The notes: generated by a model not told the origin, from the sequence alone. Positions 26,687 to 37,240 are shown, counted from the stretch's first letter. The stretch: DNA of 64,000 nucleotides from Phocaeicola intestinalis (GCF_014837065.1 NZ_JACSPP010000003.1:1-64000), one strand, 5' to 3'. Program-made: numbers and translations.

Positions 26687-27181
26687 ATGTATTTGAAGAC
26701 CGTAAAGAAGAAATTCATAGAGGAGCTTACTGTGGCAAGCATTGTTCTTACAGCAGGAATGGGATTGATTTTTCATTTCGTTATTCCAACGTGGTACTTT
26801 GTTTGGTTTCCGATTATCCCTGTGTTCTTTTATCTGTTTGGTTTTTTATACATCTTTATGTTCGCATTCGGTTATGAATTAGGAACGGACAAGATAGCAA
26901 TGACTTACCTGATATGTAAAGTGCTGAAATTGATATTAAGTGCTTTGATACTGGTTTCCTATGGATTCGTGATAAAAGAAGACGTAGTGGCTTTTGTGGC
27001 GGCTTTTGTCTTTTATTATTTTGCGTTTCTGGTTTTCGAGACCCGTTTCTTCCTTCGCTTTGAAGCGAAACTGAAATTAAGTAAACAAGTAAAAAATGAA
27101 AAGAATACGGTACATAGTATTGACGCTGCTGCTGTTGTCGGCAATTCCGACAATGACGCTGAGGGCGGAGACCGGCGGTGA
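26687..27181 (+). CDS. Membrane protein in the ATP synthase operon (AtpI-like position)
   Basis: 164 residues with about four transmembrane helices (VLTAGMGLIFHFVIPTWYFV, PVFFYLFGFLYIFMFAF, and two after residue 80) and a hydrophilic tail. It is not recognised by sequence, but the position before atpB is that of AtpI, which helps assemble the c-ring or handle ions in other bacteria. Its last 86 bases overlap the start of atpB in another frame, so the C-terminal tail (from about residue 137) shares DNA with the AtpB signal peptide. The overlap suggests coupled translation. Confidence 0.75.
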   Translation: MYLKTVKKKFIEELTVASIVLTAGMGLIFHFVIPTWYFVWFPIIPVFFYLFGFLYIFMFAFGYELGTDKIAMTYLICKVLKLILSALILVSYGFVIKEDVVAFVAAFVFYYFAFLVFETRFFLRFEAKLKLSKQVKNEKNTVHSIDAAAVVGNSDNDAEGGDRR

Positions 27182-28157
27182 AGAAGATATAGATGTGAAC
27201 GAACTTATTTTCGGGCATATCGGTGATGCTTACGAGTGGCACGTGGTCACAGTAGGTGATACACATCTCACCATTCCGCTCCCAGTCATTGTGAAAAGCA
27301 ATACGGGCTGGCATGTGTTTTGTTCTTCCCATCTTGCGGAAGGAAAAGAATATGAAGGTCTGTACATAGCCGAAGGAGGAGCTTATGACGGCAAGATAGT
27401 GGAGAGGAATGCTGCTGGCGAAGAGGTGAGACCCATTGACATTTCCATTACTAAAAATGTGCTAGGCTTATTCATCAACAGTGCCTTATTGGTAGTGATT
27501 ATGTTAAGTTGTGCACGTTGGTATAAAAAACATGCTTTGGAACAAGGTGCCCCAAAGGGTGGGGTGGGAATGGTTGAAGCGACAGTAATGTCCATATACA
27601 ATGATGTGATCAAAGGTTGTATAGGGGAGGATTACAAACGCTATGCTCCTTATTTGCTGACTGCTTTCTTCTTTGTGCTGGTGAATAATCTGATGGGATT
27701 GATTCCAATATTCCCAGGAGGTGCTACAGTGACTGGTAATATTGCTATTACTATGGTGCTGGCAATATGTACTTTCCTTTTTACCAATATTTTTGGTACA
27801 AAGGCATATTGGAAAGAGATTTTTTGGCCTGAGGTTCCTACATGGCTGAAAGTCCCCATTCCTATGATGCCGTTGATTGAATTCTTCGGTATATTCACTA
27901 AACCGTTTGCCTTGATGATTCGTCTTTTCGCCAATATGATGGCGGGGCATGCTGCTTTGTTGAGTTTGATTGCTATCATTTTCATCACAGTTAAGGCCGG
28001 TGCTGTCATCAATGGTTCGATGACGGTTGTCGCTGTGGCATTCGGTATTTTTATGAATGCACTTGAACTTTTGGTCGCATTCATCCAAGCGTATGTGTTC
28101 ACGATGCTTTCGGCGGTGTTTATCGGTTTGTCGAGAGTGAAAGAACATCATGAATAA
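27096..28157 (+). CDS. atpB: ATP synthase F0 subunit a
   Basis: 353 residues, about 80 more than the E. coli protein. The extra length is a cleavable-looking signal (MKRIRYIVLTLLLLSAIPTM) plus a periplasmic region with ELIFGHIGDAYEWHVV before the first core helix, as in other Bacteroidetes. The essential arginine lies in PFALMIRLFANMMAGHAAL near residue 276, and the last helix AFIQAYVFTMLSAVFIGL is normal. With the c-ring it forms the ion path. It overlaps the preceding membrane protein gene. Confidence 0.96.
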   Translation: MKRIRYIVLTLLLLSAIPTMTLRAETGGEEDIDVNELIFGHIGDAYEWHVVTVGDTHLTIPLPVIVKSNTGWHVFCSSHLAEGKEYEGLYIAEGGAYDGKIVERNAAGEEVRPIDISITKNVLGLFINSALLVVIMLSCARWYKKHALEQGAPKGGVGMVEATVMSIYNDVIKGCIGEDYKRYAPYLLTAFFFVLVNNLMGLIPIFPGGATVTGNIAITMVLAICTFLFTNIFGTKAYWKEIFWPEVPTWLKVPIPMMPLIEFFGIFTKPFALMIRLFANMMAGHAALLSLIAIIFITVKAGAVINGSMTVVAVAFGIFMNALELLVAFIQAYVFTMLSAVFIGLSRVKEHHE

Positions 28158-28191
28158 AAAGGACAATAAATTAAAAAGTATAACCAATTAA

Positions 28192-28458
<267 letters not shown>

Positions 28459-28472
28459 AAAAAATGTAGCTT

Positions 28473-28976
28473 ATGGGATTATTAACTCCGGATCCGGGGC
28501 TAGTGTTTTGGATGATTATTACGTTTGGTGTCGTTTTCGTTTTGTTGGCGAAATATGGATTCCCCGTAATCATTAAGGCAGTAGAGGACCGGAAAGCATA
28601 TATTGACAATTCGCTGAAAGCAGCACGTGAAGCCAATGAACAATTGGCAAACGTGAAGCTTGAGGGTGAAAAGATCTTGGCTCAGGCACGTGAAGAGCAA
28701 AACCGCATCTTGAGTGAGGCTGCCGTCACACGTGACCGCATCGTGAAAGATGCTCAAGATAAGGCTATAGTTGAAGGCCAGCGTCTGATGGCAGAAGTGA
28801 AAAAGCAGATTGAGACCGAAAAGGAAAGTGCAATCCGCGATATTCGTCGTCAAGTAGCTGTGCTTTCAGTCGAAATAGCTGAAAAGATTATGCGGAGCAA
28901 GCTTATTGATGCCAAAGAGCAAAATGCTTTGATAGACCGTATGCTGGATGAAATGCTTGAATCTTCAAAAAAATAA
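28473..28976 (+). CDS. atpF: ATP synthase F0 subunit b
   Basis: 167 residues. One N-terminal membrane helix ([20 protein letters not shown]) is followed by a long charged coiled coil ([20 protein letters not shown] onward) that forms the peripheral stalk. Length is normal. It starts 14 bases after atpE and 7 bases before atpH. Confidence 0.97.
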   Translation: MGLLTPDPGLVFWMIITFGVVFVLLAKYGFPVIIKAVEDRKAYIDNSLKAAREANEQLANVKLEGEKILAQAREEQNRILSEAAVTRDRIVKDAQDKAIVEGQRLMAEVKKQIETEKESAIRDIRRQVAVLSVEIAEKIMRSKLIDAKEQNALIDRMLDEMLESSKK

Positions 28977-28983
28977 TTAGGTT

Positions 28984-29541
28984 ATGAATACGGGAGTTGT
29001 TTCCAGACGTTATGCAAAGGCATTGCTTGCTTATGCCAAGACGGTGAATAAGGAAGACAAAGTGTATCAGGAAATGAAAAGACTTGCTACCTATTTTGAC
29101 CGTGTTGCCGATTTGCGTCATGCAGTGGAGAATCCTGTATTGGATGTCCAGACAAAGCTGAAATTATTGCATGAAGCAGCTGGCGGAGCCAATGTAAGCG
29201 ACGAGCTGATGCGTTTCTTTAGTCTGGTATTAGAAGAAAAAAGAGAAAAATTCTTGCAGTTCATGACCTGGTCGTACATTGATTTGTATCGTGAGGATAA
29301 AAACATTCTCATCGGCAAGTTAATGACTGCTGTGCCATCACCCAAATTGGAAGACTACTTGAAAAAGTCTTTGTCAAAAAGTAACAATAATGCTACTATT
29401 GAATTGGATACGAAAGTGGATTCTGAACTGATTGGTGGTTATATCGTAGAGGTCGCCGGGTATCGGATGGATGCCAGTGTGGCTAATCAGTTAAAGCGTG
29501 TGAAACAGCAGTTTATAGCAAAAAACAGGAGAATCATTTAA
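28984..29541 (+). CDS. atpH: ATP synthase F1 subunit delta
   Basis: 185 residues of the OSCP/delta family, which links the peripheral stalk to the top of F1. The N-terminal segment [20 protein letters not shown] and the C-terminal [20 protein letters not shown] are the family signatures. It sits between atpF and atpA as in most operons. Confidence 0.96.
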   Translation: MNTGVVSRRYAKALLAYAKTVNKEDKVYQEMKRLATYFDRVADLRHAVENPVLDVQTKLKLLHEAAGGANVSDELMRFFSLVLEEKREKFLQFMTWSYIDLYREDKNILIGKLMTAVPSPKLEDYLKKSLSKSNNNATIELDTKVDSELIGGYIVEVAGYRMDASVANQLKRVKQQFIAKNRRII

Positions 29542-29626
29542 TAGAATTGAGAATTTTGAAAGGGGAGAAGCCATGAGCTTCTCCAACTTTCTATTTCTGA
29601 TTCTTAATATTCAATTTATTAAGCTT

Positions 29627-31222
29627 ATGCCAGAAAATAATAATATCAAACCCAGTGAAGTTTCGGAAGTGTTACTCCAGCAGTTGCAAGGAATAGACAC
29701 TTCTCTGAAATTCGATGAAGTAGGTACCGTGCTTCAGGTGAGCGATGGCGTGGCTCGTATTTACGGATTACGTAATGCTGAAGCCAATGAATTGCTCCAG
29801 TTTGAGAACGGACTTATGGGAGTCGTGATGAATCTGGAGGAAGACAATGTCGGAGCCGTCTTGTTGGGACCTACCGATCAAGTGAAAGAAGGGATGGTCG
29901 TTAAGCGGACTAATCGTATTGCCTCTATTAATGTAGGAGAAGGTATGTTGGGACGTGTTATCGACCCGTTAGGGGTACCTTTGGACGGACGTGGTGAAAT
30001 AGGAGGAGATACTTGTGAAATGCCTTTGGAACGCAAGGCACCGGGAGTAATTTTCCGTCAGCCTGTGACTGAACCGTTACAGACAGGTCTGAAAGCTATT
30101 GATGCCATGATTCCTATTGGACGTGGACAGCGTGAGTTGATTATTGGTGACCGTCAGACAGGTAAGACAGCTATTGCCATCGACACTATTATCAACCAGC
30201 GTCATAATTTCGAAGCAGGAGATCCTGTATATTGCATTTATGTGGCAGTAGGTCAGAAAGGTTCCACTGTTGCGAGCCTTGTAAATGTATTGCGCGAAAA
30301 AGGTGCGATGGATTATACGATTGTGGTAGCTGCTACTGCATCCGATCCTGCAGCCTTGCAGTATTTTGCACCATTTGCAGGTGCAGCTATCGGTGAATAT
30401 TTCCGCGATACGGGCCGTCATGCGTTAGTTGTTTACGATGACTTGTCAAAGCAGGCTGTCGCTTATCGTGAAGTATCTTTGATTTTGCGCCGCCCTTCAG
30501 GCCGTGAAGCCTATCCGGGCGATATCTTCTATCTGCATTCTCGTCTGTTGGAGCGTGCGGCAAAGATTATCAGCCAGCAAGAGGTGGCAGAAACCATGAA
30601 CGATTTGCCTGCAAGCCTGAAAGGGAAGGTGAAAGCGGGTGGTTCGCTTACCGCGTTGCCTATTATCGAGACACAGGCAGGCGACGTTTCGGCTTATATT
30701 CCTACCAATGTGATTTCTATTACCGATGGTCAGATATTCTTGGAAACAGACTTGTTCAACCAAGGCTTCCGACCTGCCATCAATGTGGGTATTTCTGTAT
30801 CCCGTGTCGGTGGTAGCGCACAGGTCAAGAGTATGAAGAAAGTGGCAGGTACGTTGAAAATTGACCAGGCTCAGTATCGCGAACTGGAGGCATTCTCTAA
30901 ATTCAGTAGTGATATGGATCCCGTTACTGCCATGGCTATCGACCGTGGCCGTAAGAACAACCAGTTGCTTATCCAGCCTCAGTATTCACCGATGCCGGTA
31001 GGCGAGCAGGTTGCCATCTTGTATTGTGGAACACACTCGTTGATGCGTGATATTCCTATTGATAAGGTTCGCGCATTTCAGGATGCGTTTCTTACTACGA
31101 TGCGTGCTAATCATCAAAAAGATGTATTGGATGTGTTGGCAAGTGGAAAAATCAATGACGAGGTGACAACAATCATCGAAAAAGTAGCGGCAGACACTGT
31201 AGGACAATTTAAAGACAAATAA
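29627..31222 (+). CDS. atpA: ATP synthase F1 subunit alpha
   Basis: About 531 residues. The non-catalytic nucleotide site has Walker [12 protein letters not shown] near residue 175, with [13 protein letters not shown] just before. The signature [17 protein letters not shown] is at about 383. The open frame starts at 29573, but [20 protein letters not shown] at 29627 is the usual start; the longer form would add a hydrophobic stretch foreign to the family. Confidence 0.97.
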   Translation: MPENNNIKPSEVSEVLLQQLQGIDTSLKFDEVGTVLQVSDGVARIYGLRNAEANELLQFENGLMGVVMNLEEDNVGAVLLGPTDQVKEGMVVKRTNRIASINVGEGMLGRVIDPLGVPLDGRGEIGGDTCEMPLERKAPGVIFRQPVTEPLQTGLKAIDAMIPIGRGQRELIIGDRQTGKTAIAIDTIINQRHNFEAGDPVYCIYVAVGQKGSTVASLVNVLREKGAMDYTIVVAATASDPAALQYFAPFAGAAIGEYFRDTGRHALVVYDDLSKQAVAYREVSLILRRPSGREAYPGDIFYLHSRLLERAAKIISQQEVAETMNDLPASLKGKVKAGGSLTALPIIETQAGDVSAYIPTNVISITDGQIFLETDLFNQGFRPAINVGISVSRVGGSAQVKSMKKVAGTLKIDQAQYRELEAFSKFSSDMDPVTAMAIDRGRKNNQLLIQPQYSPMPVGEQVAILYCGTHSLMRDIPIDKVRAFQDAFLTTMRANHQKDVLDVLASGKINDEVTTIIEKVAADTVGQFKDK

Positions 31223-31227
31223 TCATC

Positions 31228-32121
31228 ATGGCATCACTGAAAGAAGTAAAAGGAAGAATCAATTCCATCAACGGGACGCTGAAAATCACTTCGGCGATGA
31301 AGATGGTAGCCTCTGCCAAGCTCCATAAGGCGCAAGGCGACATTGAAAATATGCTTCCTTACGAACGAAGACTGCACCATATGCTCACTAATTTTTTAAG
31401 TTCGGGACAAAGTGTGGAGTCGCCTTTCATTGTGAAACGTGATGTGAGGAAGATTGCGATTGTCGTGTTTGCATCGAATAGTAGTTTGTGTGGGGGATTC
31501 AATGCAAATGTGATTCGCCATTTGCAGGAAACGGTAGCAGAATATGCTCAGGCAGTGCGGAAGGATGATATCCTGATTTATCCGGTAGGACGTAAAGTGG
31601 CTGATGCTGTCAAGAAGATGGGATACACTCCAATGGGTGACTATCAACACATGAGTGGAAAGCCCAATTACAAAGAAGCATCCGATTTGGCAGAGGAGCT
31701 TATTGACCGTTATTTAGATGATGAAATTCAGGAGGTCATCTTGCTGTACAACCATTTTAAGTCTTCATCTTCGCAGATTCTGACCAAAGAGGCGTATTTG
31801 CCGCTTGATTTGTCTGCAGAGCAGAAAAATCAAGAAGGGGAAGACGATACGCGGAAATTCCACATGGAAGCTGATTATATTATTGAGCCTTCGGCAGAAC
31901 GGGTGATGCAGGAACTATTACCCAAGGTACTGCGTCTGAAGATTTATACCGTTTTGCTTGACTCGGCTGCAGCCGAACATGCAGCACGTACGATGGCGAT
32001 GCAGATTGCTACGGATAATGCCAATGACTTGCTTCAAGAGCTTACATTGCTTTATAATAAGAGCCGTCAGCAGGCAATTACCAATGAATTGCTTGATATT
32101 GTGGGTGGTACGATGGCATGA
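31228..32121 (+). CDS. atpG: ATP synthase F1 subunit gamma
   Basis: 297 residues, the central rotor shaft. The N-terminal helix is ASLKEVKGRINSINGTLKIT followed by SAMKMVASAKLHKAQ; the C-terminal helix contains AAEHAARTMAMQIATDNAND and YNKSRQQAITNELLDIVGG, as expected. It is the last gene of the operon and is followed by a strong terminator. Confidence 0.97.
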   Translation: MASLKEVKGRINSINGTLKITSAMKMVASAKLHKAQGDIENMLPYERRLHHMLTNFLSSGQSVESPFIVKRDVRKIAIVVFASNSSLCGGFNANVIRHLQETVAEYAQAVRKDDILIYPVGRKVADAVKKMGYTPMGDYQHMSGKPNYKEASDLAEELIDRYLDDEIQEVILLYNHFKSSSSQILTKEAYLPLDLSAEQKNQEGEDDTRKFHMEADYIIEPSAERVMQELLPKVLRLKIYTVLLDSAAAEHAARTMAMQIATDNANDLLQELTLLYNKSRQQAITNELLDIVGGTMA

Positions 32122-32184
32122 TTGTTGTTGTAGGGAAGAAGGTAATTGATTCCCAACCCCGGCAAGTTAGGATTATTTTATAAG

Positions 32185-32229
32185 AATGGCATATGAAAAT
32201 GGCGAGATCATTTCATATGCCATTTTTTT
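32185..32229 (+). terminator. ATP synthase operon terminator
   Basis: Perfect 14-bp stem, AATGGCATATGAAA (32185-32198) with TTTCATATGCCATT (32211-32224), a 12-base loop and a T run. It lies about 60 bases past atpG. Confidence 0.92.
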
Positions 32230-32316
32230 AGGGATACCTGGCGTATGGCTACTACAAGGGTTATCTTCTCCAATGAAGAGGATGATTCTTTATTTTTCCG
32301 GTATGTAGAATTTGTC

Positions 32317-32531
32317 ATTAAATGAATGCCGCCAACAATCGATACATACCTCTGAAAAATGAATATATACTGCATCTGCGGTTGAATATATACTGCATCT
32401 GCGGTTGAATATATACTGCATCTGCGGTTGAATATATACTGCATCTGCTTATGGATATAACTTCATCGGCAAATGCAGTACTACTGCGTTTTCAATTCAG
32501 CCGGATTGGCTAAATGAGGACATTCGTTAAT
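32317..32531 (+). repeat. Family B element copy 2 (five units)
   Basis: Imperfect terminal inverted repeats (ATTAATGAATG-like left end; right end ending GGACATTCGTTAAT). The array starts at 32361: three identical 23-bp units GAATATATACTGCATCTGCG plus GTT, a fourth variant, then a 22-bp variant at 32453-32474. A perfect GCAGTA-C-TACTGC palindrome follows. It occupies the space between the ATP synthase terminator and the end of the hydrolase gene. Confidence 0.75.
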
Positions 32532-32558
32532 TGGGGAATATGAAAGGTGTAGACCAAC

Positions 32559-33524
32559 TTATTTGCTAGGCTTAGGAGAAAGATAAGGCATTATAAAGTC
32601 TTGTACTTTTTTTGTATATGTCTGAGGATAGTCACGGTAGGAGTGTGCATGGTCTACTCCTGGCACAACCCATAAGGATTTGGGTTGAGGCTTAGCATCG
32701 TAGAGCTTGTATATCATATAGGTAGGGACGAAATCATCGTTTCCACCATGAATGAATAGCATCGGGAGGTGACATTTCTCCACTTGATTTAGTGCTGAAG
32801 CTTCGTGAAAGTTCCATCCGTTCTGAAGTTGGCATATCCAACTGGTGATATACAGCAAGGGGAATGCAGGCAGGTGAAACATTCCTTGCAGTTCTTTTTC
32901 AAACTGGTCCCATACACTGGTATAGCCACAATCTTCTACAAAACATTTAATGTAAGTCGGAAGCTCTTCGCCTGAAAGCATCATTGTTGTGGCTGCTCCC
33001 ATTGAAATGCCGTGAACTACAGTACGGAGAGAATCGCCAAAAAGGTGGGGGGCTACATTTATCCATTGCATTACGTCTTTTCTGTCAAGCCACCCCATTT
33101 GGATAGCATCACCTTCTGACAAACCGGAATAGCGCAGGTCGGGCAACAATACATTGAAATCAAGCGAGTGGTTATAGAGGTATCCGATATGAAACATGCG
33201 TATGGCATTATCTGTATATCCGTGTATGATAACTGCAGTATTTGCCGTAGGTTTGGAAGAATAGGCATAGAATGCATGCAGGCGGATACCATCGGGAGCA
33301 GTGATAAAAGTATCGCGTAATGCATTGCATTGTGTCAGACTGTCTATCCAAGGCACAACTTGTGGATAAGTTTCGCGTATGTAAGTCATTGAGCCTTTTA
33401 TGTCTTTCCCACGGTTAATAGGCCGTAAGGAAAAGTCAAGCATATACAAGCCTGCTCCAATGAAGATACCTGCCAATACAAGGATTCCCACTATGGCGCT
33501 GATAAGAATTTTCTTTTTTTTCAC
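32559..33524 (-). CDS. Alpha/beta hydrolase, membrane-anchored
   Basis: 321 residues. An N-terminal hydrophobic helix (ILISAIVGILVLAGIFIGAG) acts as a signal anchor. The hydrolase fold has the nucleophile elbow VHGISMGAATT (Ser near residue 173), an acid in HGGNDDFVP and a histidine in GVDHAHSY. HGYTDNAIRM supplies the oxyanion region. It resembles the periplasmic BEM46/FrsA-like hydrolases common in Bacteroides. The substrate is unknown. It lies upstream of nothing on its strand; aroE and menG precede it in the same direction. Confidence 0.9.
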   Translation of the reverse strand: MKKKKILISAIVGILVLAGIFIGAGLYMLDFSLRPINRGKDIKGSMTYIRETYPQVVPWIDSLTQCNALRDTFITAPDGIRLHAFYAYSSKPTANTAVIIHGYTDNAIRMFHIGYLYNHSLDFNVLLPDLRYSGLSEGDAIQMGWLDRKDVMQWINVAPHLFGDSLRTVVHGISMGAATTMMLSGEELPTYIKCFVEDCGYTSVWDQFEKELQGMFHLPAFPLLYITSWICQLQNGWNFHEASALNQVEKCHLPMLFIHGGNDDFVPTYMIYKLYDAKPQPKSLWVVPGVDHAHSYRDYPQTYTKKVQDFIMPYLSPKPSK

Positions 33525-33576
33525 TGCACAACCTGTTTATTAGTTATTAATGGCTTGTTCTGGTAGATGCGGAAAA

Positions 33577-34320
33577 TCATTTGTTCCAGATTTCCCATGA
33601 ACCGAATGCTTGTAGCAAAAGCATTTCCAGTCCGTTTTTCACCACGGCTCCCTGATCACTTCCTTTTTTCATAAAAAGTGTCGTGTCGGGGTTGTATAAG
33701 AGGTCGTAGAGTAAGTGTCGTGAGGTAAGACATTCGTAAGGAATATCAGGACATTGGTCGGCTTGCGGATACATACCTACAGGGGTACAATTGACGATAA
33801 CTTTGTATTCGTCCATTATTTCGGGAGTGATTTCCTTGTAGGTGATGGTATGGTCATCGTGTCGGTTTCGGGAAACGAATCGTGTTTCTAGCCCGAGTTG
33901 CTTCAAACCGTAGTTGATAGCTTTAGATGAACCTCCTGTACCTAAGATGAGAGCTTTTTTATGGTAGGATTCAAGTAGTGATTCTATTGACCGCGTAAAG
34001 CCGATGACGTCAGAATTGTATCCTGTCAGCCTCAGCTTGCCTTTTGTCCATTCGAACTTGATGACGTTGACCGCACCGATTTCGGCAGCTACAGGGTCTA
34101 TATGGTCGAGATAAGAGATGACTTTTTCCTTGTAAGGGATAGTGACATTCAATCCGCAAAGGTCGGGATTGGTTGCTGTTACTTTGGGAAACTCGTCAAT
34201 GGTGGGTATTTCGAAGTTAACATATTGTGCATCGATGTTTTCTGAGGCGAACTTCTCATTGAAGAAGTTTTTGGAAAAAGAATGTCCCAGTGGATAGCCT
34301 ATCAAACCAAATTTTTTCAT
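33577..34320 (-). CDS. aroE: Shikimate dehydrogenase
   Basis: 247 residues; reduces 3-dehydroshikimate to shikimate with NADPH in aromatic amino acid synthesis. The substrate site shows IGYPLGHSFSKNFFNEKF and NVTIPYKEKVISYLD with the catalytic lysine. The cofactor site is LGTGGSSKAI and the later signature VNCTPVGMYP. It is slightly shorter than the E. coli enzyme but complete. menG lies 20 bases upstream on the same strand, suggesting one operon. Confidence 0.96.
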   Translation of the reverse strand: MKKFGLIGYPLGHSFSKNFFNEKFASENIDAQYVNFEIPTIDEFPKVTATNPDLCGLNVTIPYKEKVISYLDHIDPVAAEIGAVNVIKFEWTKGKLRLTGYNSDVIGFTRSIESLLESYHKKALILGTGGSSKAINYGLKQLGLETRFVSRNRHDDHTITYKEITPEIMDEYKVIVNCTPVGMYPQADQCPDIPYECLTSRHLLYDLLYNPDTTLFMKKGSDQGAVVKNGLEMLLLQAFGSWEIWNK

Positions 34321-34340
34321 AGAATAAAATTTATAAAGTA

Positions 34341-35081
34341 TTATTTAGTGGCAAAATAAAGCGTGCAGACGCCCAAAGTCAGTCTTTTGAATTTCACTTC
34401 CCGGAAACCTGCTTTGCGAAGAATTCCCTGCATTGCCTCTCCTTGTGGGAAAGCCTTGATGGAGTTGGGCAGGTAGGTATAGGCACTGTTGTCTTTCGAA
34501 AACAGTTTCCCCAGATTAGGGATAACGATTTTTGAATAGATGGAGTAAAGTTGCTTCATCGGGAACCATTCAGGTTCTGACAATTCTAGAATTACAAGAT
34601 GCCCTTCGGGAACCAGTACCCGGTGCATCTCTTGCAGGCCTTTATCAAGATTCTCGAAGTTACGTATGCCGAAAGCTACGGTAATGGCATCAAAGCGGTT
34701 ATCCGGAAAAGAAAGGGTCGTGCAGTCTTCTTTGGCGAAAGAAATCTGCTTGTCGAGATGCATTTGTTTTACTTTTTCGCGTCCTATGTTCATCATACCT
34801 TCCGAGATGTCGGTTCCTATTAATTCTTCGGGTTGGAGCATACGGTAGGCTTGGATGGCGAAGTCTCCTGTTCCGGTAGCTACATCCATGATGTGTTGCG
34901 GCCGGTAGGGTTTAAGCAGGCGGATGGCTTTACGCCGCCAGCTTTTGTCGATGTCCAAAGAAAGCAGGTGATTCAGTTTGTCATAAGCAGGTGCGATGTT
35001 GTCGAACATTTTTTCTACCTGTACTGCTTTTCCTTCGCTTTCGTTATAGGGCTTGATTTTCTCTTGTGGATAATGGGTCAT
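34341..35081 (-). CDS. menG: Demethylmenaquinone methyltransferase
   Basis: 246 residues, UbiE/MenG family SAM-dependent methyltransferase that makes menaquinone in the last step of the pathway. Signatures are [20 protein letters not shown] at the N-terminus, the SAM loop [15 protein letters not shown] and [16 protein letters not shown]. Menaquinone rather than ubiquinone is expected in this anaerobe. The gene order purC-menG-aroE on one strand is broken by a repeat-rich spacer after purC. Confidence 0.95.
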   Translation of the reverse strand: MTHYPQEKIKPYNESEGKAVQVEKMFDNIAPAYDKLNHLLSLDIDKSWRRKAIRLLKPYRPQHIMDVATGTGDFAIQAYRMLQPEELIGTDISEGMMNIGREKVKQMHLDKQISFAKEDCTTLSFPDNRFDAITVAFGIRNFENLDKGLQEMHRVLVPEGHLVILELSEPEWFPMKQLYSIYSKIVIPNLGKLFSKDNSAYTYLPNSIKAFPQGEAMQGILRKAGFREVKFKRLTLGVCTLYFATK

Positions 35082-35093
35082 AGGAGCTTTTTT

Positions 35094-35247
35094 AATGTGC
35101 TAATTGTTATAATGAACAATGTGCTAATGTGCCAATGAGTTTTTTAATGTGCTAATGAATAATGTGCTGATAGAAAAAATATTCTCTCATTAGCACATTC
35201 TCTCATTAGCACATTGTCATATTCTCACATTGTTACATTGTCACATT
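35094..35247. repeat. Inverted repeat cluster AATGTGCTAATG between purC and menG
   Basis: At least four copies of AATGTGCTAAT-like sequence on the left half are followed by two perfect copies of CTCATTAGCACATT and further CACATT variants on the right half. The halves are inverted repeats and would fold into a long imperfect hairpin in RNA. It lies in the 170-bp gap downstream of purC. It could act as a terminator or mRNA-protecting structure, or be debris of a small element. Confidence 0.6.
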
Positions 35248-35251
35248 TTTA

Positions 35252-36199
35252 TCATTCCATCAAATAATTCATCACGTTCTTTTCGATACGTTCGCTCAGA
35301 TGGTCGGTATCGGCTTTGACAAAAGGTTCGCCGGTGATGTGCTCATAAAGTTCGATGTAACGGTCGCTGATGGACGATACTATCTCTGGAGTCATTTCGG
35401 GCACTTTTTGTCCTTCTTTGCCTTGGAAGCCATTGTCCATCAGCCATTCGCGGACAAATTCTTTCGAGAGCTGGCGTTGCGGTTCTTCGTTTTCGAAGCG
35501 TTCCTGATAGCCTTCCAGGTAGAAGTAGCGGCTTGAGTCTGGAGTGTGGATTTCATCCATCAGGTAGATTTCACCGTTGTGTTTGCCGAATTCGTATTTT
35601 GTGTCTACCAGTATCAGGCCTCTTTGGGCAGCGATTTGTGTACCACGTTCAAAGAGGGCAAGTGTATAGCGTTCCAGTATGTCATATTCTTCGGGAGTAG
35701 CTAATCCACGTGCCAGGATTTCTTCTTTTGAGATGTCTTCATCGTGCATACCCATTTCCGCCTTGGTGGTAGGGGTGATGATGGGATGAGGAAATTTTTC
35801 GTTTTCACGCATATTTTCGGGCAGACGTACGCCACAAATTTCACGTACACCGCTCTTATAGGCACGCCATGCACTTCCGCACAGATAGCCGCGCACTATC
35901 ATTTCAATGGGGAATCCTTGGCACAATACGCCTACGGTTACCATGGGGTCGGGAGTAGCAAGTTTCCAGTTGGGGCAGATATCGGCGGTAGCATCCAGAA
36001 ATTTGGCTGCGATTTGGTTCAGCATCTGTCCTTTATAAGGGATACCTTCGGGCAAAACCACGTCGAAAGCGGAGATGCGGTCGGTTGCCACCATAATCAG
36101 TTTCTCATCATTGATGTTGTACACATCACGTACTTTTCCGTGATATACACTTTTTTGTCCCGGAAAGTGGAAATCGGTTTTTGTCAATGCTTTGCTCAT
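35252..36199 (-). CDS. purC: SAICAR synthase
   Basis: 315 residues; joins CAIR and aspartate with ATP in purine synthesis. It is the longer form found in Bacteroidetes and yeast, compared with 237 residues in E. coli. Motifs include [37 protein letters not shown] and [10 protein letters not shown] with [12 protein letters not shown]. purL, another purine gene, lies about 8 kb away. phoH precedes it on the same strand with a 75-bp gap. Confidence 0.97.
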   Translation of the reverse strand: MSKALTKTDFHFPGQKSVYHGKVRDVYNINDEKLIMVATDRISAFDVVLPEGIPYKGQMLNQIAAKFLDATADICPNWKLATPDPMVTVGVLCQGFPIEMIVRGYLCGSAWRAYKSGVREICGVRLPENMRENEKFPHPIITPTTKAEMGMHDEDISKEEILARGLATPEEYDILERYTLALFERGTQIAAQRGLILVDTKYEFGKHNGEIYLMDEIHTPDSSRYFYLEGYQERFENEEPQRQLSKEFVREWLMDNGFQGKEGQKVPEMTPEIVSSISDRYIELYEHITGEPFVKADTDHLSERIEKNVMNYLME

Positions 36200-36274
36200 A
36201 GTTTTATATTTTATTACATTTTTAATTAGGTGACAAGTTTTCAGTGGGCAAGGTTTTCAGATAATCTTGACTGT

Positions 36275-37240
36275 TCAGGACCTTGTCACCTTGTTGCCTT
36301 TGTTCTCTTCTTCGAATTTTTCGTATGCCTCCACGATACGTGTCACCAGTTTATGGCGTACGATGTCTTTTTTGTTCAGCTCGATAAAGCCGATGCCCTT
36401 CACTCCTTTCAGAATCTTAAGGGCTTGTACCAGTCCCGAAGTCTGGTGTGAAGGCAAGTCTATTTGCGTCATATCACCTGTTACAATCATCTTGGTATTC
36501 ATCCCCATACGTGTAAGGAACATTTTGATTTGTTGTGTGGTGGTATTCTGGGCTTCATCCAGAATTACCACTGCATCGTTCAGTGTACGTCCACGCATAA
36601 AAGCCAGCGGGGCTATCTGTATGATGTTCAGGTCCATATACTCCTTGAGCTTGGCGGCAGGAATCATATCTTGCAATGCATCATATAGCGGTTGCAGGTA
36701 AGGATCGATTTTATCTTTCATGTCACCCGGTAAGAATCCCAGTTTTTCTCCCGCTTCTACGGCCGGACGGCTCAAGACTATTTTTTTTATTTCCTTGTTT
36801 TTCAAAGCACGTACTGCCAGTGCTATAGCGGTATAGGTTTTTCCTGAACCGGCAGGACCGATGGCAAAAATCAAGTCGTTCTTGTCGAACTCTTTGACTA
36901 GCTTCAGCTGGTTGGTACTCCGCGGTGTGATGGGTTTTCCCGTTACGCTGTATACGATGGCATCCCCTGTTTTTTCTACCGCAGGTTTGTTTCCCTTGAT
37001 GATATCGAGGATGGTTTCTTCGTTTAACGAATTGTATTGTGCACAATGCTTTTCCAAGTCAAGGATAGCTTCTTCGAAAGCGCACATTTCTTCTTCGTCT
37101 CCCATAATCTTGATGACATTTCCACGTGCTACGATTCGTAGTTTTGGAAACAATGCTTTAATCATCTGCATGTTGGCGTTATTGACGCCATAAAAGACAA
37201 CCGGGTCAATGTCCTCCAGTACAATATGCTTTTCTATCAT
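36275..37240 (-). CDS. phoH: PhoH family ATPase
   Basis: 321 residues. The Walker A GPAGSGKTYTAIALAVRAL is near residue 128, then VVILDEAQNTTTQQIKMFL (Walker B) and VTGDMTQIDLPSHQTSGLV, all typical of PhoH/YbeZ. The N-terminal region has a short RNA-binding-like domain (VARGNVIKIMGDEEEM). PhoH proteins are linked to RNA handling and ribosome assembly, often next to ybeY, which is not seen here. Confidence 0.94.
   Translation of the reverse strand: MIEKHIVLEDIDPVVFYGVNNANMQMIKALFPKLRIVARGNVIKIMGDEEEMCAFEEAILDLEKHCAQYNSLNEETILDIIKGNKPAVEKTGDAIVYSVTGKPITPRSTNQLKLVKEFDKNDLIFAIGPAGSGKTYTAIALAVRALKNKEIKKIVLSRPAVEAGEKLGFLPGDMKDKIDPYLQPLYDALQDMIPAAKLKEYMDLNIIQIAPLAFMRGRTLNDAVVILDEAQNTTTQQIKMFLTRMGMNTKMIVTGDMTQIDLPSHQTSGLVQALKILKGVKGIGFIELNKKDIVRHKLVTRIVEAYEKFEEENKGNKVTRS

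Noticed and set aside
27504..28187. A 227-codon minus-strand frame opposite atpB
   Set aside because: Antisense shadow of atpB; composition is rich in His and Ser, as shadows of membrane protein genes often are.
32208..32444. Minus-strand frame over the family B array with repeated QYIF-like peptides
   Set aside because: The unit is 23 bp, so the frame shifts with each unit; the peptide repeat is a by-product of the DNA repeat.
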